From: Verrucomicrobiota bacterium JB024
GTDB lineage: Bacteria > Verrucomicrobiota > Verrucomicrobiia > Opitutales > Cerasicoccaceae
Direction of reading: 5' to 3'
Length of the DNA stretch: 64,000 bases
NCBI GenBank assembly: GCA_030673825.1
Contig: JAUTCS010000083.1
Location: forward strand, 1-64,000
Position 1 is the first letter of the stretch. The number at the start of each line of letters is the position of its first letter. The translations under genes were made by a program, and so were the position numbers. Under the pieces are notes generated by a model. It was not told the origin of the DNA and ran no database searches. It saw only the letters and a program-made list of their open reading frames with translations. Below are positions 18,035-26,210 of this stretch, one piece after another.

Positions 18035-20034
18035 GAGTGCGGCGGGGCCGGAGGCAACGCGACGGGTTTGCCGTTGGAAAAGAGGGCGAGCCACTGCGGC
18101 TCTTCCCGGTTGAAGCTGATGCGGCCCTTTGTGTCGAGCACCACGACCAGCCGGTGAGGTCCGGCGGGCAGCTCGGGCGTGCGGGCATCCGTCAGCTCAA
18201 CCTCTTGTCCGTCCACGGCGGCGAAGATCACCGGCAGGCCCGCCTCGATGCGGACCGGCCCGGCCTGATCGAGCTCAAACTCCCCGGTGGCAACGATGTT
18301 GGCGGGCTGACGGGAGAAGGGCTTGACGGCCTCGCGCCAGGAAGTTTCCGGGCTGACCGTGATGATCCGGTCACGGGAAAAAATCTCCCGCTGTTCGGCG
18401 GTCGGCGTGCGCCACTGGCCCAGCGGCGTGGCGTTGAGGGGGGGGAGCGCGGCGTCGGGGGCGCTCAGGGCCGCCAACTGCGCCGGATCGATTTGCTCGG
18501 GCGCAATCGGCCCGGCCACCCGGAAGTCGTCGCGCGCGCCGGGCTGGAGCCCGGCGTTAGCGGGTTCACCTAGATAAACCGAGTAGAGGCGGCAGGCGTC
18601 TCCGTTCTGTACAAAATCGATCTCGGCCGCGGCGAACAGCTGCCCGTCGCGCAGGGCGGGGTCGTCGTTGAGGGGGGCGGCGGGGATAATGGAGACCGAG
18701 TCGGAATGGGGCGGTAGCGTATCCATCGCAACCCGATAAATCCCATTTTGATGCACGAGCGGGAGGCGTACGGTGACGAGGAAATCGTTCAGCGCGGCCT
18801 CGCTCTGATTGAGGACTACGATTCTCCAACCACCTTCCGGAAGCGGCGCCAGCGTGGCTTCGACGTCCGGGAATTTTCCGGCGGCGTGTTCACGCCCTTC
18901 GAATCCCGGCCCGTTGGTGGTGTAGTCTATCTTCCAGGGGGTGTGTTGGTGGGGCGGGTAGGGCAGGTCAACCAGCCAGGAACCGGACTCTTTGCCAGGA
19001 GTCACTTCCAGCGGCTCGCCGTCGAGGGCGACCGCTTTGGGTTCCGGGCCGTTCAGGCGCACGGTCAGTGGGATATCAGCTCCGGCTATATTCACGCGGG
19101 GGCGGGTGAGGGCATAGTGGCCCGGTTGGCCGGAAACAGGCTCGATCTCTGTCTGTATGGCCTGGAATCGGTATGCGCCGATGTCGGTCTGGTTGGCGTA
19201 CCAGAAATCATCCCTCCCGGTATATTCGGCGAGGAGCACCTTGAACTTCTCCAGTTCCTCGGGCGGTTGCCAGGGGTGGACGCCCACGCTGATGACGGGT
19301 GTCTTGGCCTGGTTCTCGGCGGCGTTGTCGAGGAGCTTTGCCATCTGCTCGCGGAACTTGTCCGCCTCGATCTTCTTGTCGCCGGGCACGACCTGGTGGC
19401 CGGTGGAGGCGTAGCCCTCGGGCAGGTCGGGGTTGTTCTGGACGAAGCTGCCGTAAACGTTGTGGTGGTAACCGCTGCGAACCCAGGCTTCGGTGATTCG
19501 CACCTGCGCGGCGGGCTCGGCGGAGTCCTTGAAGCGTCCGAAGGGAAAGGCGAAGGAGTTGATCGGGCGATCCGTGTCCGCCTCACGCTCGATGCGGTTG
19601 AAGAGGATTTCGTAAAAGAGGGTGTTGGCGTTGAGTGTGGGCAGGAATGGGTGATGGCTGGTGTGCCCGCCGACGCTGCACCCGTCCGTGCTCAGCTCCT
19701 GCGCGTACTCGGTCCCGGTCTCTCCGCCGGAGCCGTTCAGGTAAAAGCTGCCCTTGAGCCCGATCTCGGCCATGGCGGCGTGCATATTGAGGCTGTTGAG
19801 GTTGTTGTCATCCCAGCGGGTGGTGAAGGCCCAATCCTTGTCCCCGTACACGGGCGCGATCTCGATTTGCACCGGTTCACCCTCGACGACGAGCTCTTGC
19901 TCAAAGACCGGGACTCCGCCCACGCTCATCGACGAGGTGTCGAGATTAGTCACTTCAGCGGCGGCGGCCAGGGGTAGGATCAGCCCGAGGGCCGGGAGGA
20001 TCGGACGGGTGAGGGCGCAAAGGCGGAGGGTCAT
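18031..20034 (-). CDS. Exported polysaccharide-deacetylase-like protein
   Basis: 667 residues from an ATG at 20034 that begins a signal peptide (MTLRLCALTRPILPALGLIL, cleaved near AAAAEV). Residues about 65-180 resemble the NodB/CE4 fold: FTTRWDDNN at the usual TFDDG position, VGGHTSHHPFLP carrying the metal-binding His pair, and FAFPFGRF. The first Asp motif is unusual. A large C-terminal region of unknown fold follows, with repeated hydrophobic/Pro-rich beta-like stretches. It probably deacetylates a cell-wall or extracellular glycan. The four-base overlap with mfd is odd, since the two functions are unrelated. Confidence 0.75.
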   Translation of the reverse strand: MTLRLCALTRPILPALGLILPLAAAAEVTNLDTSSMSVGGVPVFEQELVVEGEPVQIEIAPVYGDKDWAFTTRWDDNNLNSLNMHAAMAEIGLKGSFYLNGSGGETGTEYAQELSTDGCSVGGHTSHHPFLPTLNANTLFYEILFNRIEREADTDRPINSFAFPFGRFKDSAEPAAQVRITEAWVRSGYHHNVYGSFVQNNPDLPEGYASTGHQVVPGDKKIEADKFREQMAKLLDNAAENQAKTPVISVGVHPWQPPEELEKFKVLLAEYTGRDDFWYANQTDIGAYRFQAIQTEIEPVSGQPGHYALTRPRVNIAGADIPLTVRLNGPEPKAVALDGEPLEVTPGKESGSWLVDLPYPPHQHTPWKIDYTTNGPGFEGREHAAGKFPDVEATLAPLPEGGWRIVVLNQSEAALNDFLVTVRLPLVHQNGIYRVAMDTLPPHSDSVSIIPAAPLNDDPALRDGQLFAAAEIDFVQNGDACRLYSVYLGEPANAGLQPGARDDFRVAGPIAPEQIDPAQLAALSAPDAALPPLNATPLGQWRTPTAEQREIFSRDRIITVSPETSWREAVKPFSRQPANIVATGEFELDQAGPVRIEAGLPVIFAAVDGQEVELTDARTPELPAGPHRLVVVLDTKGRISFNREEPQWLALFSNGKPVALPPAPPHS

Positions 20035-20160
20035 GGCTGGTAATCGATGGAGTTCAAGCATACGCGGGTCGCGGGCGACAACAAACCGCCCATGCTAACC
20101 GCCACCAGTCCGATGGCAAGCGCCCAGCGCGGGGGAACTTGGCCTGCGCCGTACCGCCGT

Positions 20161-20850
20161 TTATTCGCGCCCGAGTTTTTCCAGCGCCTCGCGGGCGGCA
20201 TTTTCCTCGGCGTCTTTTTTCGAGCGGCCCTGGCCCATCCCGCTGACTTTGCCGCCGATGCGCAGCTCCATGATAAAGGTTTTTGCGTGGTCGGGGCCCT
20301 CGCTGTGAACGAGCTCGTAGGCGATGGGCGTGTCCGGGCTGGTTCCCTGAATCAGCTCCTGCAGGCGGCCCTTGGGGTTGTCGTCGCTGAGCAGGTGCTC
20401 GGTCAGTGCCTGGAGGTCGCCGTACCAGGGCAGGACGACGCGCCGCGCCGTCTGGAAGTCGCTGTCGAGATACACCGCCGCCACCACGGCCTCAAGCGCA
20501 TCCTCCAGGCTGGAGGTGCGCTCGCGCCCACCCGCCTTTTCCTCCTGTTCGCTCAGGCGCAGAACACTTTCCAGGCCCAGCTTGCGGGCAATCCCGGCCA
20601 GGTACTCGCCCTTGGCCAGGGCGGAACGGGCCCGCGCCAGATGGCCTTCACGCTCGCCGGGGAAGAGCTTGAAAAGCTGCTCGGCCAGGATGAGTGCCAG
20701 CACCGAGTCCCCGAGGAACTCCAGCCGCTGGTTGTGCGTGCCGGTGCCCTCGGCCAGCAGGGAAGGGTGCGTCAGCGCACGCTCCAGCAGCTCGGCATTG
20801 CGGAAGGCATAGCCGATGCGGTCTTCGAAGGCGCGGAGGTCGTCGGGCAT
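20161..20850 (-). CDS. rnc: Ribonuclease III
   Basis: A 229-residue enzyme that cleaves double-stranded RNA in rRNA and mRNA processing. The signature QRLEFLGDSVLALILAEQLF holds the catalytic Glu and Asp, a second acidic cluster is in EDALEAVVAAVYLD, and a C-terminal double-stranded-RNA-binding domain runs from about residue 155 (NPKGRLQELIQG to SKKDAEENAAREALEKL). Normal length. It is followed upstream on the same strand by a small membrane protein and parA, possibly in one operon. Confidence 0.96.
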   Translation of the reverse strand: MPDDLRAFEDRIGYAFRNAELLERALTHPSLLAEGTGTHNQRLEFLGDSVLALILAEQLFKLFPGEREGHLARARSALAKGEYLAGIARKLGLESVLRLSEQEEKAGGRERTSSLEDALEAVVAAVYLDSDFQTARRVVLPWYGDLQALTEHLLSDDNPKGRLQELIQGTSPDTPIAYELVHSEGPDHAKTFIMELRIGGKVSGMGQGRSKKDAEENAAREALEKLGRE

Positions 20851-20859
20851 GGGAACTCG

Positions 20860-21174
20860 TTAATGTGCCATCTGTTTTTGGACGATAAGGATGATAATCA
20901 TCATGAAGGCAAGCAGTTGAAAAAAGACAGCAGCAATCTTAAAGGGAAGACGGACTTGGTGTGTAAAAACCACATAATTAACCAAATAGGCCGTGCAGAT
21001 CATATACACCGCGGCATAAATGTAGGCCCACGGATTGAGATGCTTAAAACCCTCTTTGCCAAAGACGGCGCAGAGGATTACCGCAACGACACTTAGGACT
21101 CTGAGTGAAATCCGGCAGATCCGGGCGAGTTCTTGCCAAACCGTGACGGCAGCCAGTTGGCCTTCCACCTTCAT
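20860..21174 (-). CDS. Small membrane protein of unknown function
   Basis: 104 residues from an ATG at 21174. Hydrophobic segments at about 25-40, 47-68 and 78-97 (ending LLAFMMIIILIVQKQMAH) predict three membrane helices. No family is recognised. It lies 8 bp after the parA stop and 9 bp before the rnc start on the same strand, so it is probably co-transcribed. The region is more AT-rich than its neighbours. Confidence 0.65.
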   Translation of the reverse strand: MKVEGQLAAVTVWQELARICRISLRVLSVVAVILCAVFGKEGFKHLNPWAYIYAAVYMICTAYLVNYVVFTHQVRLPFKIAAVFFQLLAFMMIIILIVQKQMAH

Positions 21175-21182
21175 CGTGTTTC

Positions 21183-21962
21183 CTACTTCAACTCGAAGCG
21201 CTTGATAAACTCCTTGGCGAACTTCTTGTAGGCGTGGGAACCGGCGCCGAGGCGCTCGTACTCGAAGATCGACTGACCGAAACTCGGAGCCTCGGAGAGG
21301 CGCACGGTGCGCGGGATGTAGGTGTCGAAGACCAGCTCGCCGAGGTGCTCTTTGACCTCCTGCACGACCTGGCGGGAGAGGTTGGTGCGCTTGTCGTACA
21401 TGGTCATGAGCACGCCGCCGACGGCCAGGCCCGGGTTGACCCCGGCGCTCTTGAGCTGCTCGACCACGTTCATGATCTGGCCCAGGCCCTCCATGGCGAG
21501 GTACTCGCACTGGAGCGCGACCAGCAGGTAGTCGGCGGCGGCCAGGCCGTTCATGGAGATCATGCCCAGGGCGGGCGGACAGTCCAGGATGATGGCACTG
21601 TACTTGCCGCTCTCGCGCAGGGGCTTCAACACGTCGCGCAGGCGCACGAGGTAGTCCTCCTGCTGCCCCAGCTCGATTTCGATCGCGGCCAGGTCCACCT
21701 CGGAGCCGATGAGGAAGAGGTTTTTCTGGCGGGTCTCGATGACGCGCTCCTCTGCCGCACCGTCACCGTGGAGAGCGCCGTAGAGGCTGGAGCCGGGCGT
21801 CTTCTCGAAGCCCAGGGCGCTGGTGGCGTTGGCCTGCGGGTCGAGGTCGATCAACAGGGTGGGGACTTTGCGGTCGGCCAGGGCCCAGCCGAGGTTGATG
21901 GCGGTGGTGGTCTTGCCGACTCCGCCTTTTTGGTTGGCGATGGAGAATACGGTGCAGCTCAT
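21183..21962 (-). CDS. parA: ParA/Soj-family chromosome-partitioning ATPase
   Basis: 259 residues. The deviant Walker A motif NQKGGVGKTTTAINLGWAL is at the N-terminus, Walker A' DLDPQANATSALG follows, and Walker B ILDCPPALGMISMNG is at about residue 122. It is a typical chromosomal Soj-type protein that positions origins or other cargo by ATP-dependent DNA binding. No parB lies next to it in the window; the neighbours are a small membrane protein and rnc. Confidence 0.93.
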   Translation of the reverse strand: MSCTVFSIANQKGGVGKTTTAINLGWALADRKVPTLLIDLDPQANATSALGFEKTPGSSLYGALHGDGAAEERVIETRQKNLFLIGSEVDLAAIEIELGQQEDYLVRLRDVLKPLRESGKYSAIILDCPPALGMISMNGLAAADYLLVALQCEYLAMEGLGQIMNVVEQLKSAGVNPGLAVGGVLMTMYDKRTNLSRQVVQEVKEHLGELVFDTYIPRTVRLSEAPSFGQSIFEYERLGAGSHAYKKFAKEFIKRFELK

Positions 21963-22146
21963 GTCTTGAGAGGGGGCGAAAAGTTATCCGGTCCCGCGCC
22001 GGAACCTGATGACAGCCCCCGGTGCGGGGTTGCTGGGCCAGACTCTTGCCGAAAGTCCCCCCTTGGCAAACATTTTGCTCGTTTGGGCGAAAAACCGCTT
22101 GAAAGGCGGGCCGGTTTGCGCAGACTACCGGACTTTGCCACCGAGA

Positions 22147-22221
22147 GGTGCGGTAGCCAAGTGGTAAGGCCGGAGTCTGCAAAACTCCTATACGGCGGTT
22201 CGATTCCGCCCCGCACCTCCA
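22147..22221 (+). tRNA. tRNA-Cys (anticodon GCA)
   Basis: A 75-nt tRNA. The acceptor GGTGCGG pairs with CCGCACC, the anticodon loop CTGCAAA carries GCA, the T-arm is GGCGG-TTCGATT-CCGCC, and the discriminator T with CCA is encoded. It is divergent from parA. Confidence 0.95.
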
Positions 22222-22234
22222 ATTTTTCCCTTCG

Positions 22235-22257
22235 CCGCGCTCAACCGCGGTTTTTTT
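22235..22257 (+). terminator. Probable Rho-independent terminator after tRNA-Cys
   Basis: Stem CCGCG / CGCGG with a 6-base loop followed by seven T residues, starting 13 bp after the tRNA 3' end. Confidence 0.65.
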
Positions 22258-22349
22258 GTGTCTGCCGGGTCTCGTGTCCGGCGGGGATGCTGGGAGCCAT
22301 TTTTGCAAAATCGCCTTGCCTGTGGCGGCTCTCGCGCAACCATAGAGCG

Positions 22350-22859
22350 ATGCCCAAAAGCCTGACCCGCCTTTTCCTGTGCTCGCTGTCGCTGGCCGCG
22401 CTGCTCTTTCTGCCCGCCTGCGACAAGGACTTGCCCGACCTGCCCACCTTTTATCTGGAGATGGGCAATGCGTACAACAGCCTCGACCAGAGCCAGGAGT
22501 TGAACTTCGCCAACAGCGGCCTGCACTACACGGTGTATAACAAGCCGCTCATCAATCCCTGGAACGTGCTCAACGTCGAACTCGTGCGTGTGGACAACGG
22601 CAAGCTCGCCCTGCGCTTTTACTTCGATGACGAGGGACAGCGGGAGCTCTACCGCAACTCTGTCACCAACATGGGGCGGATGATTATCACTGTGGTGGAT
22701 GGTCGACCGATCGGGGCGCGTCAGATTGACGGTCCCATGCAGGGCGGCGTCTTTTACACCTTCAGCGAGCTCACTGAGGAAGAGCTCATGGAGCTGGTGC
22801 CCAAAATGCAGGAGAGCGTGCGCGAGCTGAACCAGATGAAACGCGACAACGACCTATGA
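22350..22859 (+). CDS. Putative lipoprotein of unknown function
   Basis: 169 residues from an ATG at 22350; a longer open frame through the tRNA upstream is not credible. The signal sequence ends in a lipobox-like FLPAC, so Cys at about residue 25 may be lipidated. The mature part reads like a small beta-rich domain, with no named family recognised. Its TGA overlaps the ATG of the M23 peptidase gene (ATGA), so the two are translationally coupled and probably act together at the envelope. Confidence 0.7.
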   Translation: MPKSLTRLFLCSLSLAALLFLPACDKDLPDLPTFYLEMGNAYNSLDQSQELNFANSGLHYTVYNKPLINPWNVLNVELVRVDNGKLALRFYFDDEGQRELYRNSVTNMGRMIITVVDGRPIGARQIDGPMQGGVFYTFSELTEEELMELVPKMQESVRELNQMKRDNDL

Positions 22860-23902
22860 GCATACGCAGACGGCTGCATGCCGCTTGGTTGTTGCGGCTC
22901 GTGGCGCTCATTACGCCCGCCCTGCTGGGCGCGCAGGAGCCCGCCGCCACCCCGATTCCGGTTTACTGGCCCACGCCTAACGGCGAGTATTTCCAGACCG
23001 GGGACATTATGCCGCTGCTCCAGCCGACGGCCTCGGGCCGTCCTGAGAGTGGTTTGTACGGCTGCGTCCGCAACGGCGGCTCCCGCTTCCACGAGGGGGT
23101 CGATCTCAAACCGATTGGCAAAGACCGCAACGGCGAGCCGACCGACCCGGTGTATGCCGTCATGGAAGGCCGCGTCGCCTACGTCAACCGCGTGGCGGGC
23201 AACAGCAGCTACGGCCGCTATGTCGTGATCGAGCACACCCAGCTCGACGTGCCGGTCTACACCCTCTACGCGCACATGGCCGATGTCGATTCGGACATCC
23301 AGCCCGGCGTCAAGGTTGCCGCGGGCGAACGGCTTGGGCGCATGGGCCACTCCGCCGGGGGCTATGCCATCCCGCGCAGCCGCTCGCATGTGCACTTCGA
23401 GATCGGCCTGCGCGACTCGAACCGCTTCCAGGATTTTTATAACTACAAGCGCTACGGTGGCAAAAACCAGCACGGCAACTACAACGGCATGAATCTGACC
23501 GGGATGGACCCGATGCTATTCTTCGAGCGCGCCCGCACGGGCCGGCTCACCAGCATGCGTGAGCTCGTCCAGTCCCAACCCGTCGCCTTTACCCTGCAAA
23601 TTTCCACCCGCGAGGTGCCGGACTTTATTGCCCGGTATCCTGGGCTGCTGACCGCGCCTATCCCTCTGTCCGGTCTGACGGGCTGGGAGGTGGACTTTAC
23701 CTCCGAAGGCATGCCCACCCGCTGGACGCCCATGACCACGCAGGATGTGGAAACCCGCCGCGAGGGCGACATCGCCCTGGTCAATTATAACGCCGAGGCC
23801 CTCGAAAACAACTGCCGCAACACCCTTGTCATCAAAAACGGCAAGCCCACTCTCGGCTCCGGCCTCAAGGACAAGCTCCAGCTCATCTTCGGCTTCCGTT
23901 GA
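22856..23902 (+). CDS. Exported M23-family (LytM-like) metallopeptidase
   Basis: 348 residues with a signal peptide (cleavage near LLGAQ). The zinc-site motifs of peptidase M23 are present: HEGVDL (His and Asp) and HVHFE (HxH), about 100 residues apart, separated by a typical beta-hairpin core (VYAVMEGRVAYVN, YTLYAHMADV). It is therefore likely an active peptidoglycan endopeptidase. The C-terminal ~120 residues are a separate region with no recognised domain. Coupled by a 4-bp overlap to the upstream lipoprotein gene. Confidence 0.88.
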   Translation: MSIRRRLHAAWLLRLVALITPALLGAQEPAATPIPVYWPTPNGEYFQTGDIMPLLQPTASGRPESGLYGCVRNGGSRFHEGVDLKPIGKDRNGEPTDPVYAVMEGRVAYVNRVAGNSSYGRYVVIEHTQLDVPVYTLYAHMADVDSDIQPGVKVAAGERLGRMGHSAGGYAIPRSRSHVHFEIGLRDSNRFQDFYNYKRYGGKNQHGNYNGMNLTGMDPMLFFERARTGRLTSMRELVQSQPVAFTLQISTREVPDFIARYPGLLTAPIPLSGLTGWEVDFTSEGMPTRWTPMTTQDVETRREGDIALVNYNAEALENNCRNTLVIKNGKPTLGSGLKDKLQLIFGFR

Positions 23903-23913
23903 GCCTATTTCGA

Positions 23914-24010
23914 TTCACCGCAGAGGCGCAAAGACGCAGAGCGTATTCGGCAGCGTGCCGCGTCTATCCCTTTCTCACTTCGCGCTCCTTCGCGTGACTT
24001 CGCGGGCAAC
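23914..24010. repeat. Intergenic repeat of the GCAGAGGCGCAAAGACGCAGAG type
   Basis: The left arm (TTCACCGCAGAGGCGCAAAG then ACGCAGAG) and the right arm (GCGCTCCTTCGCGTGACTTC then GCGG) form an imperfect inverted repeat. Similar words recur between genes in many environmental bacterial genomes. It sits between the ends of two converging genes. Only one copy is in this window. Confidence 0.45.
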
Positions 24011-24049
24011 TCTTTAAAAGCCTGTTGGGGGGGGCGAAAGGCGATACCC

Positions 24050-24922
24050 TCAGCTTCCGCCGGTCAGGGCGAGGACTTCGTGGAAGGTCTTGCGGTCCTC
24101 GGCGGTGGTGCGCTCATCGAGGTCGAGGGTGCGGATCATCTCGTCGATGTTGAGGCGGTCGCGCAGGCGGGCGTCAACCAGCAGGCGATAGGCGAGGTCG
24201 GCGGTCTGGTACCAGTGGGATTCGAGCTGCTTGGCGATCTCGCACAGCTCATCGACGGTGATGTCGGAAAAATGGCAGACCCCCTTCAAATAGGCGCGTA
24301 CGGCGGAGCCTTTGTGAAACTGCTGGGGCGAGAAAAAGTGGGAGAGGATGGCGGCGATGGTGACGAGGGCGCGGGTGAGCTTGTTCGTACGGTCCTTGGG
24401 GGCACGGTGCCAGTACTGCTCGAACGCCTTTTCAAAGCCCGGCATGGCCAAAAACTGCGCGAAGTCCTCCTCGCGCTCGGACTCGGTCGGCAGGGCCTCT
24501 TCCTCGCCCTGGCCTGGCGGGGCCTTCGGGCGGCGCAGGAGCATGAACGGCAGCCCGCGCTGGGTGGGGGAGAGCCAGTCGCGGATCAGCGGGTGGCGGG
24601 CGGCGGCCTTTTCCAAGTCGTCGGGCAGGCAGCCGAGCATCCACGTGGCCAGAAGCTGGCGGGGCTTGCTGGTGGGGACGAGCTTCTCGATGCGGCGTGT
24701 CAGGTAGCGCTCCTCGTTGACGGTCGGAGCGGACTCCTCGTACAGCTCGATCAGCCGCCGGTCCTCGGGCTTGAGCGTCTCCAGGGATTGCCAGACGCCC
24801 CGCAACTTCGTCCAGTTTTCACGCACAACCTTCCCGGCGGTCTCCCAGCTCAGGCAGTAGGCCAGGCAGACAGACAGTCGCAGGGTCTCGGAGGAAAACT
24901 GAGGCGGCGGAACCTTCATCAT
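24050..24922 (-). CDS. Hypothetical protein
   Basis: About 290 residues, starting at the ATG at 24922 or 24919 (tandem MMKVPPPQF). It is probably soluble and mostly helical, with Arg/Glu-rich segments and a Pro/Gly/Glu-rich linker near the middle (RPKAPPGQGEEEALP). No signal peptide, membrane segment or known motif. GC content matches the core neighbours, so it is probably a resident gene. Function unknown. Confidence 0.6.
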   Translation of the reverse strand: MMKVPPPQFSSETLRLSVCLAYCLSWETAGKVVRENWTKLRGVWQSLETLKPEDRRLIELYEESAPTVNEERYLTRRIEKLVPTSKPRQLLATWMLGCLPDDLEKAAARHPLIRDWLSPTQRGLPFMLLRRPKAPPGQGEEEALPTESEREEDFAQFLAMPGFEKAFEQYWHRAPKDRTNKLTRALVTIAAILSHFFSPQQFHKGSAVRAYLKGVCHFSDITVDELCEIAKQLESHWYQTADLAYRLLVDARLRDRLNIDEMIRTLDLDERTTAEDRKTFHEVLALTGGS

Positions 24923-25083
24923 ACGAGACAGACCAGCAACAGCCAAAAAAGCCTCCGCGTCAATCTATCTTGGCACACGAAAGGCGGATTCATCCTCCTC
25001 CGCCCCCGCCATCAAGGCTTTACTCCCGCGCCGCCCCGCCTCATGATAAGCGTAGTTGTGGCAGAGTGTGCCGGATGGCCGAC

Positions 25084-25108
25084 ATTTAAATTATTGACAT
25101 GACCCCTT
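25084..25108 (-). repeat. 25-bp terminal inverted repeat, left copy
   Basis: This is the exact reverse complement of 25976-26000 (AAGGGGTCATGTCAATAATT plus TAAAT). A third, one-mismatch copy in the same orientation as the right one lies at 26150-26174, upstream of the RAYT gene. It marks the left edge of an AT-rich cassette. Confidence 0.85.
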
Positions 25109-25134
25109 GGCCCCCTTGACCCCTTGGCCCCCTC
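25101..25134 (+). repeat. 17-bp tandem duplication at the inverted-repeat edge
   Basis: GACCCCTTGGCCCCCTT (25101-25117) is followed directly by the same 17 bases with one change (25118-25134). The first copy includes the last bases of the left inverted repeat. Confidence 0.8.
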
Positions 25135-25304
25135 GCGGTAGAGAAAAATATATCAAAGATGGATGTGATGATTTTCCATGGGGTAGTGGAGCGGATCATG
25201 TAGGGCAGGTAGAGCAACTTAAGATAGCTATTCAAAGGGCTGAGGAGCGAGTTAAAGTCTTGTGTGGTTGTTCCTATGATGAGCGTATTGAAAAGAAAAA
25301 ATAA
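25107..25304 (+). CDS. Small ORF, possibly the tail of a larger (toxin-like) protein
   Basis: A 65-residue frame that starts at a TTG inside the tandem GACCCCTT repeat, so its first ~12 residues come from repeat DNA. The remainder (KYIKDGCDDFPWGSGADHVG, then EQLKIAIQRAEERVKVLCGC) looks like the C-terminal end of a larger protein rather than a complete one. Short tails of this style, followed by an AT-rich partner gene, are typical of displaced polymorphic-toxin/immunity modules, but no toxin family is recognised. It ends 11 bp before the next gene. Function unknown. Confidence 0.35.
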   Translation: MAPLTPWPPRGREKYIKDGCDDFPWGSGADHVGQVEQLKIAIQRAEERVKVLCGCSYDERIEKKK

Positions 25305-25315
25305 ATAGTAAGTTA

Positions 25316-25993
25316 ATGTGTTTCATGGAAAATGTATTGATACGTTTTATTAATGTGATTATTGATGATGTCAGTGCTGACCAGATTGATAGGTTCTGTC
25401 GCTTTGACATGGGTTATCCTGATTATATTAATCGATGGTCATGGATTGTGGAAAAAAGAGAAGTGCCCGATGAAGTTGATTTTGAAATTACAGAAGTAAT
25501 ATCTTCTCTCGGGCGCTATGACTGGTATGCTTGTCGAGATGATGAATGCATGGGGTTTAGGAGGCTTGTCTGTTTAGTCGGCTTGTACTATTATACACTT
25601 GGAAAGGTAGATGATACAGTTAGGCCGCTTAACTATATTTTAATGGATATATTGTTTAACTTTGAGTATGTGGATGATTGTGCGAAGGCTTTGCTGCGGG
25701 ATGCATTAGTTTATGCGCGTGATCGGCTAAGAGAGGTGCGGGAACCTGAGTTTCCTTTTGTAGCACTTGCACTTTTCGCTTTGTCATGTCGTATTGGCGA
25801 TTTGCTCGCGGGTGATAAATATCGACGTATGCTGATGCGTGATAACCATGCTGTGCGCTCTGATGAAAGTCTATGTTATTACTTCTACGACAATGAATTC
25901 ATAATAGGCCTGACGCCATATCGTCGTTGTGTGCCGTTATGGAGAGATACCTTAAAATGCTTACGGGAGAGGCCGAAGGGGTCATGTCAATAA
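25316..25993 (+). CDS. AT-rich hypothetical protein inside the inverted-repeat cassette
   Basis: 225 residues, or 222 from the ATG at 25325. Rich in Asp, Tyr, Arg and Leu and probably a helical soluble protein; no motif recognised. Base composition is much more AT-rich than the flanking genes, a sign of transfer. The last five codons (KGSCQ) and the stop lie inside the right inverted repeat, so the original C-terminus may have been replaced. Following a toxin-tail-like ORF, it could be an immunity protein; this is a guess from context. Confidence 0.55.
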   Translation: MCFMENVLIRFINVIIDDVSADQIDRFCRFDMGYPDYINRWSWIVEKREVPDEVDFEITEVISSLGRYDWYACRDDECMGFRRLVCLVGLYYYTLGKVDDTVRPLNYILMDILFNFEYVDDCAKALLRDALVYARDRLREVREPEFPFVALALFALSCRIGDLLAGDKYRRMLMRDNHAVRSDESLCYYFYDNEFIIGLTPYRRCVPLWRDTLKCLRERPKGSCQ

Positions 25994-26000
25994 TTTAAAT
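25976..26000 (+). repeat. 25-bp terminal inverted repeat, right copy
   Basis: Perfect reverse complement of 25084-25108. It is also the start of a 167-bp segment that is directly repeated at 26150-26316. Confidence 0.85.
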
Positions 26001-26036
26001 GTTGATTGCTGGCTGTTCGTCGGTTGAAGTGTGGGG

Positions 26037-26142
26037 ATGGCGAGGTCTGTACGGGTTCAGTTTGCGGGTGCGATTTCCCATGTGCTCAACCGTGGGAATT
26101 ACCGTAAGGATTTGTTCACGGTCGGGGAGAGTGGCGGGTGGT
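26037..26142 (+). pseudogene. Truncated 5' copy of the RAYT transposase gene
   Basis: Starts ATGGCGAGGTCTGTACGGGT, as does the intact gene at 26211, and matches its first ~106 bases (MARSVRVQFAGAISHVLNRG) with a few substitutions, one of which changes Tyr14 to Ser. It stops matching at 26142, and the frame soon ends. It is the left half of a tandem duplication with a 174-bp offset. Confidence 0.8.
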
Positions 26143-26149
26143 CAGGCCA

Positions 26150-26174
26150 AAGGGGTCAGGTCAATAATTTAAAT
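26150..26174 (+). repeat. Third copy of the RAYT-associated 25-bp repeat
   Basis: Identical to 25976-26000 except for one base (CAGGTC instead of CATGTC). It lies 36 bp upstream of the intact RAYT start codon, where such elements usually carry their recognition sequence. Confidence 0.8.
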
Positions 26175-26210
26175 GTTGATTACTGCCTGTTCGTAGGTTG
26201 AAGTGTGGGG

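Noticed and set aside
21234-22349. N-terminal extension of the 22350 lipoprotein gene through parA antisense and tRNA-Cys
   Set aside because: The extension crosses a tRNA gene and a terminator; the ATG at 22350 begins a clear lipoprotein signal.
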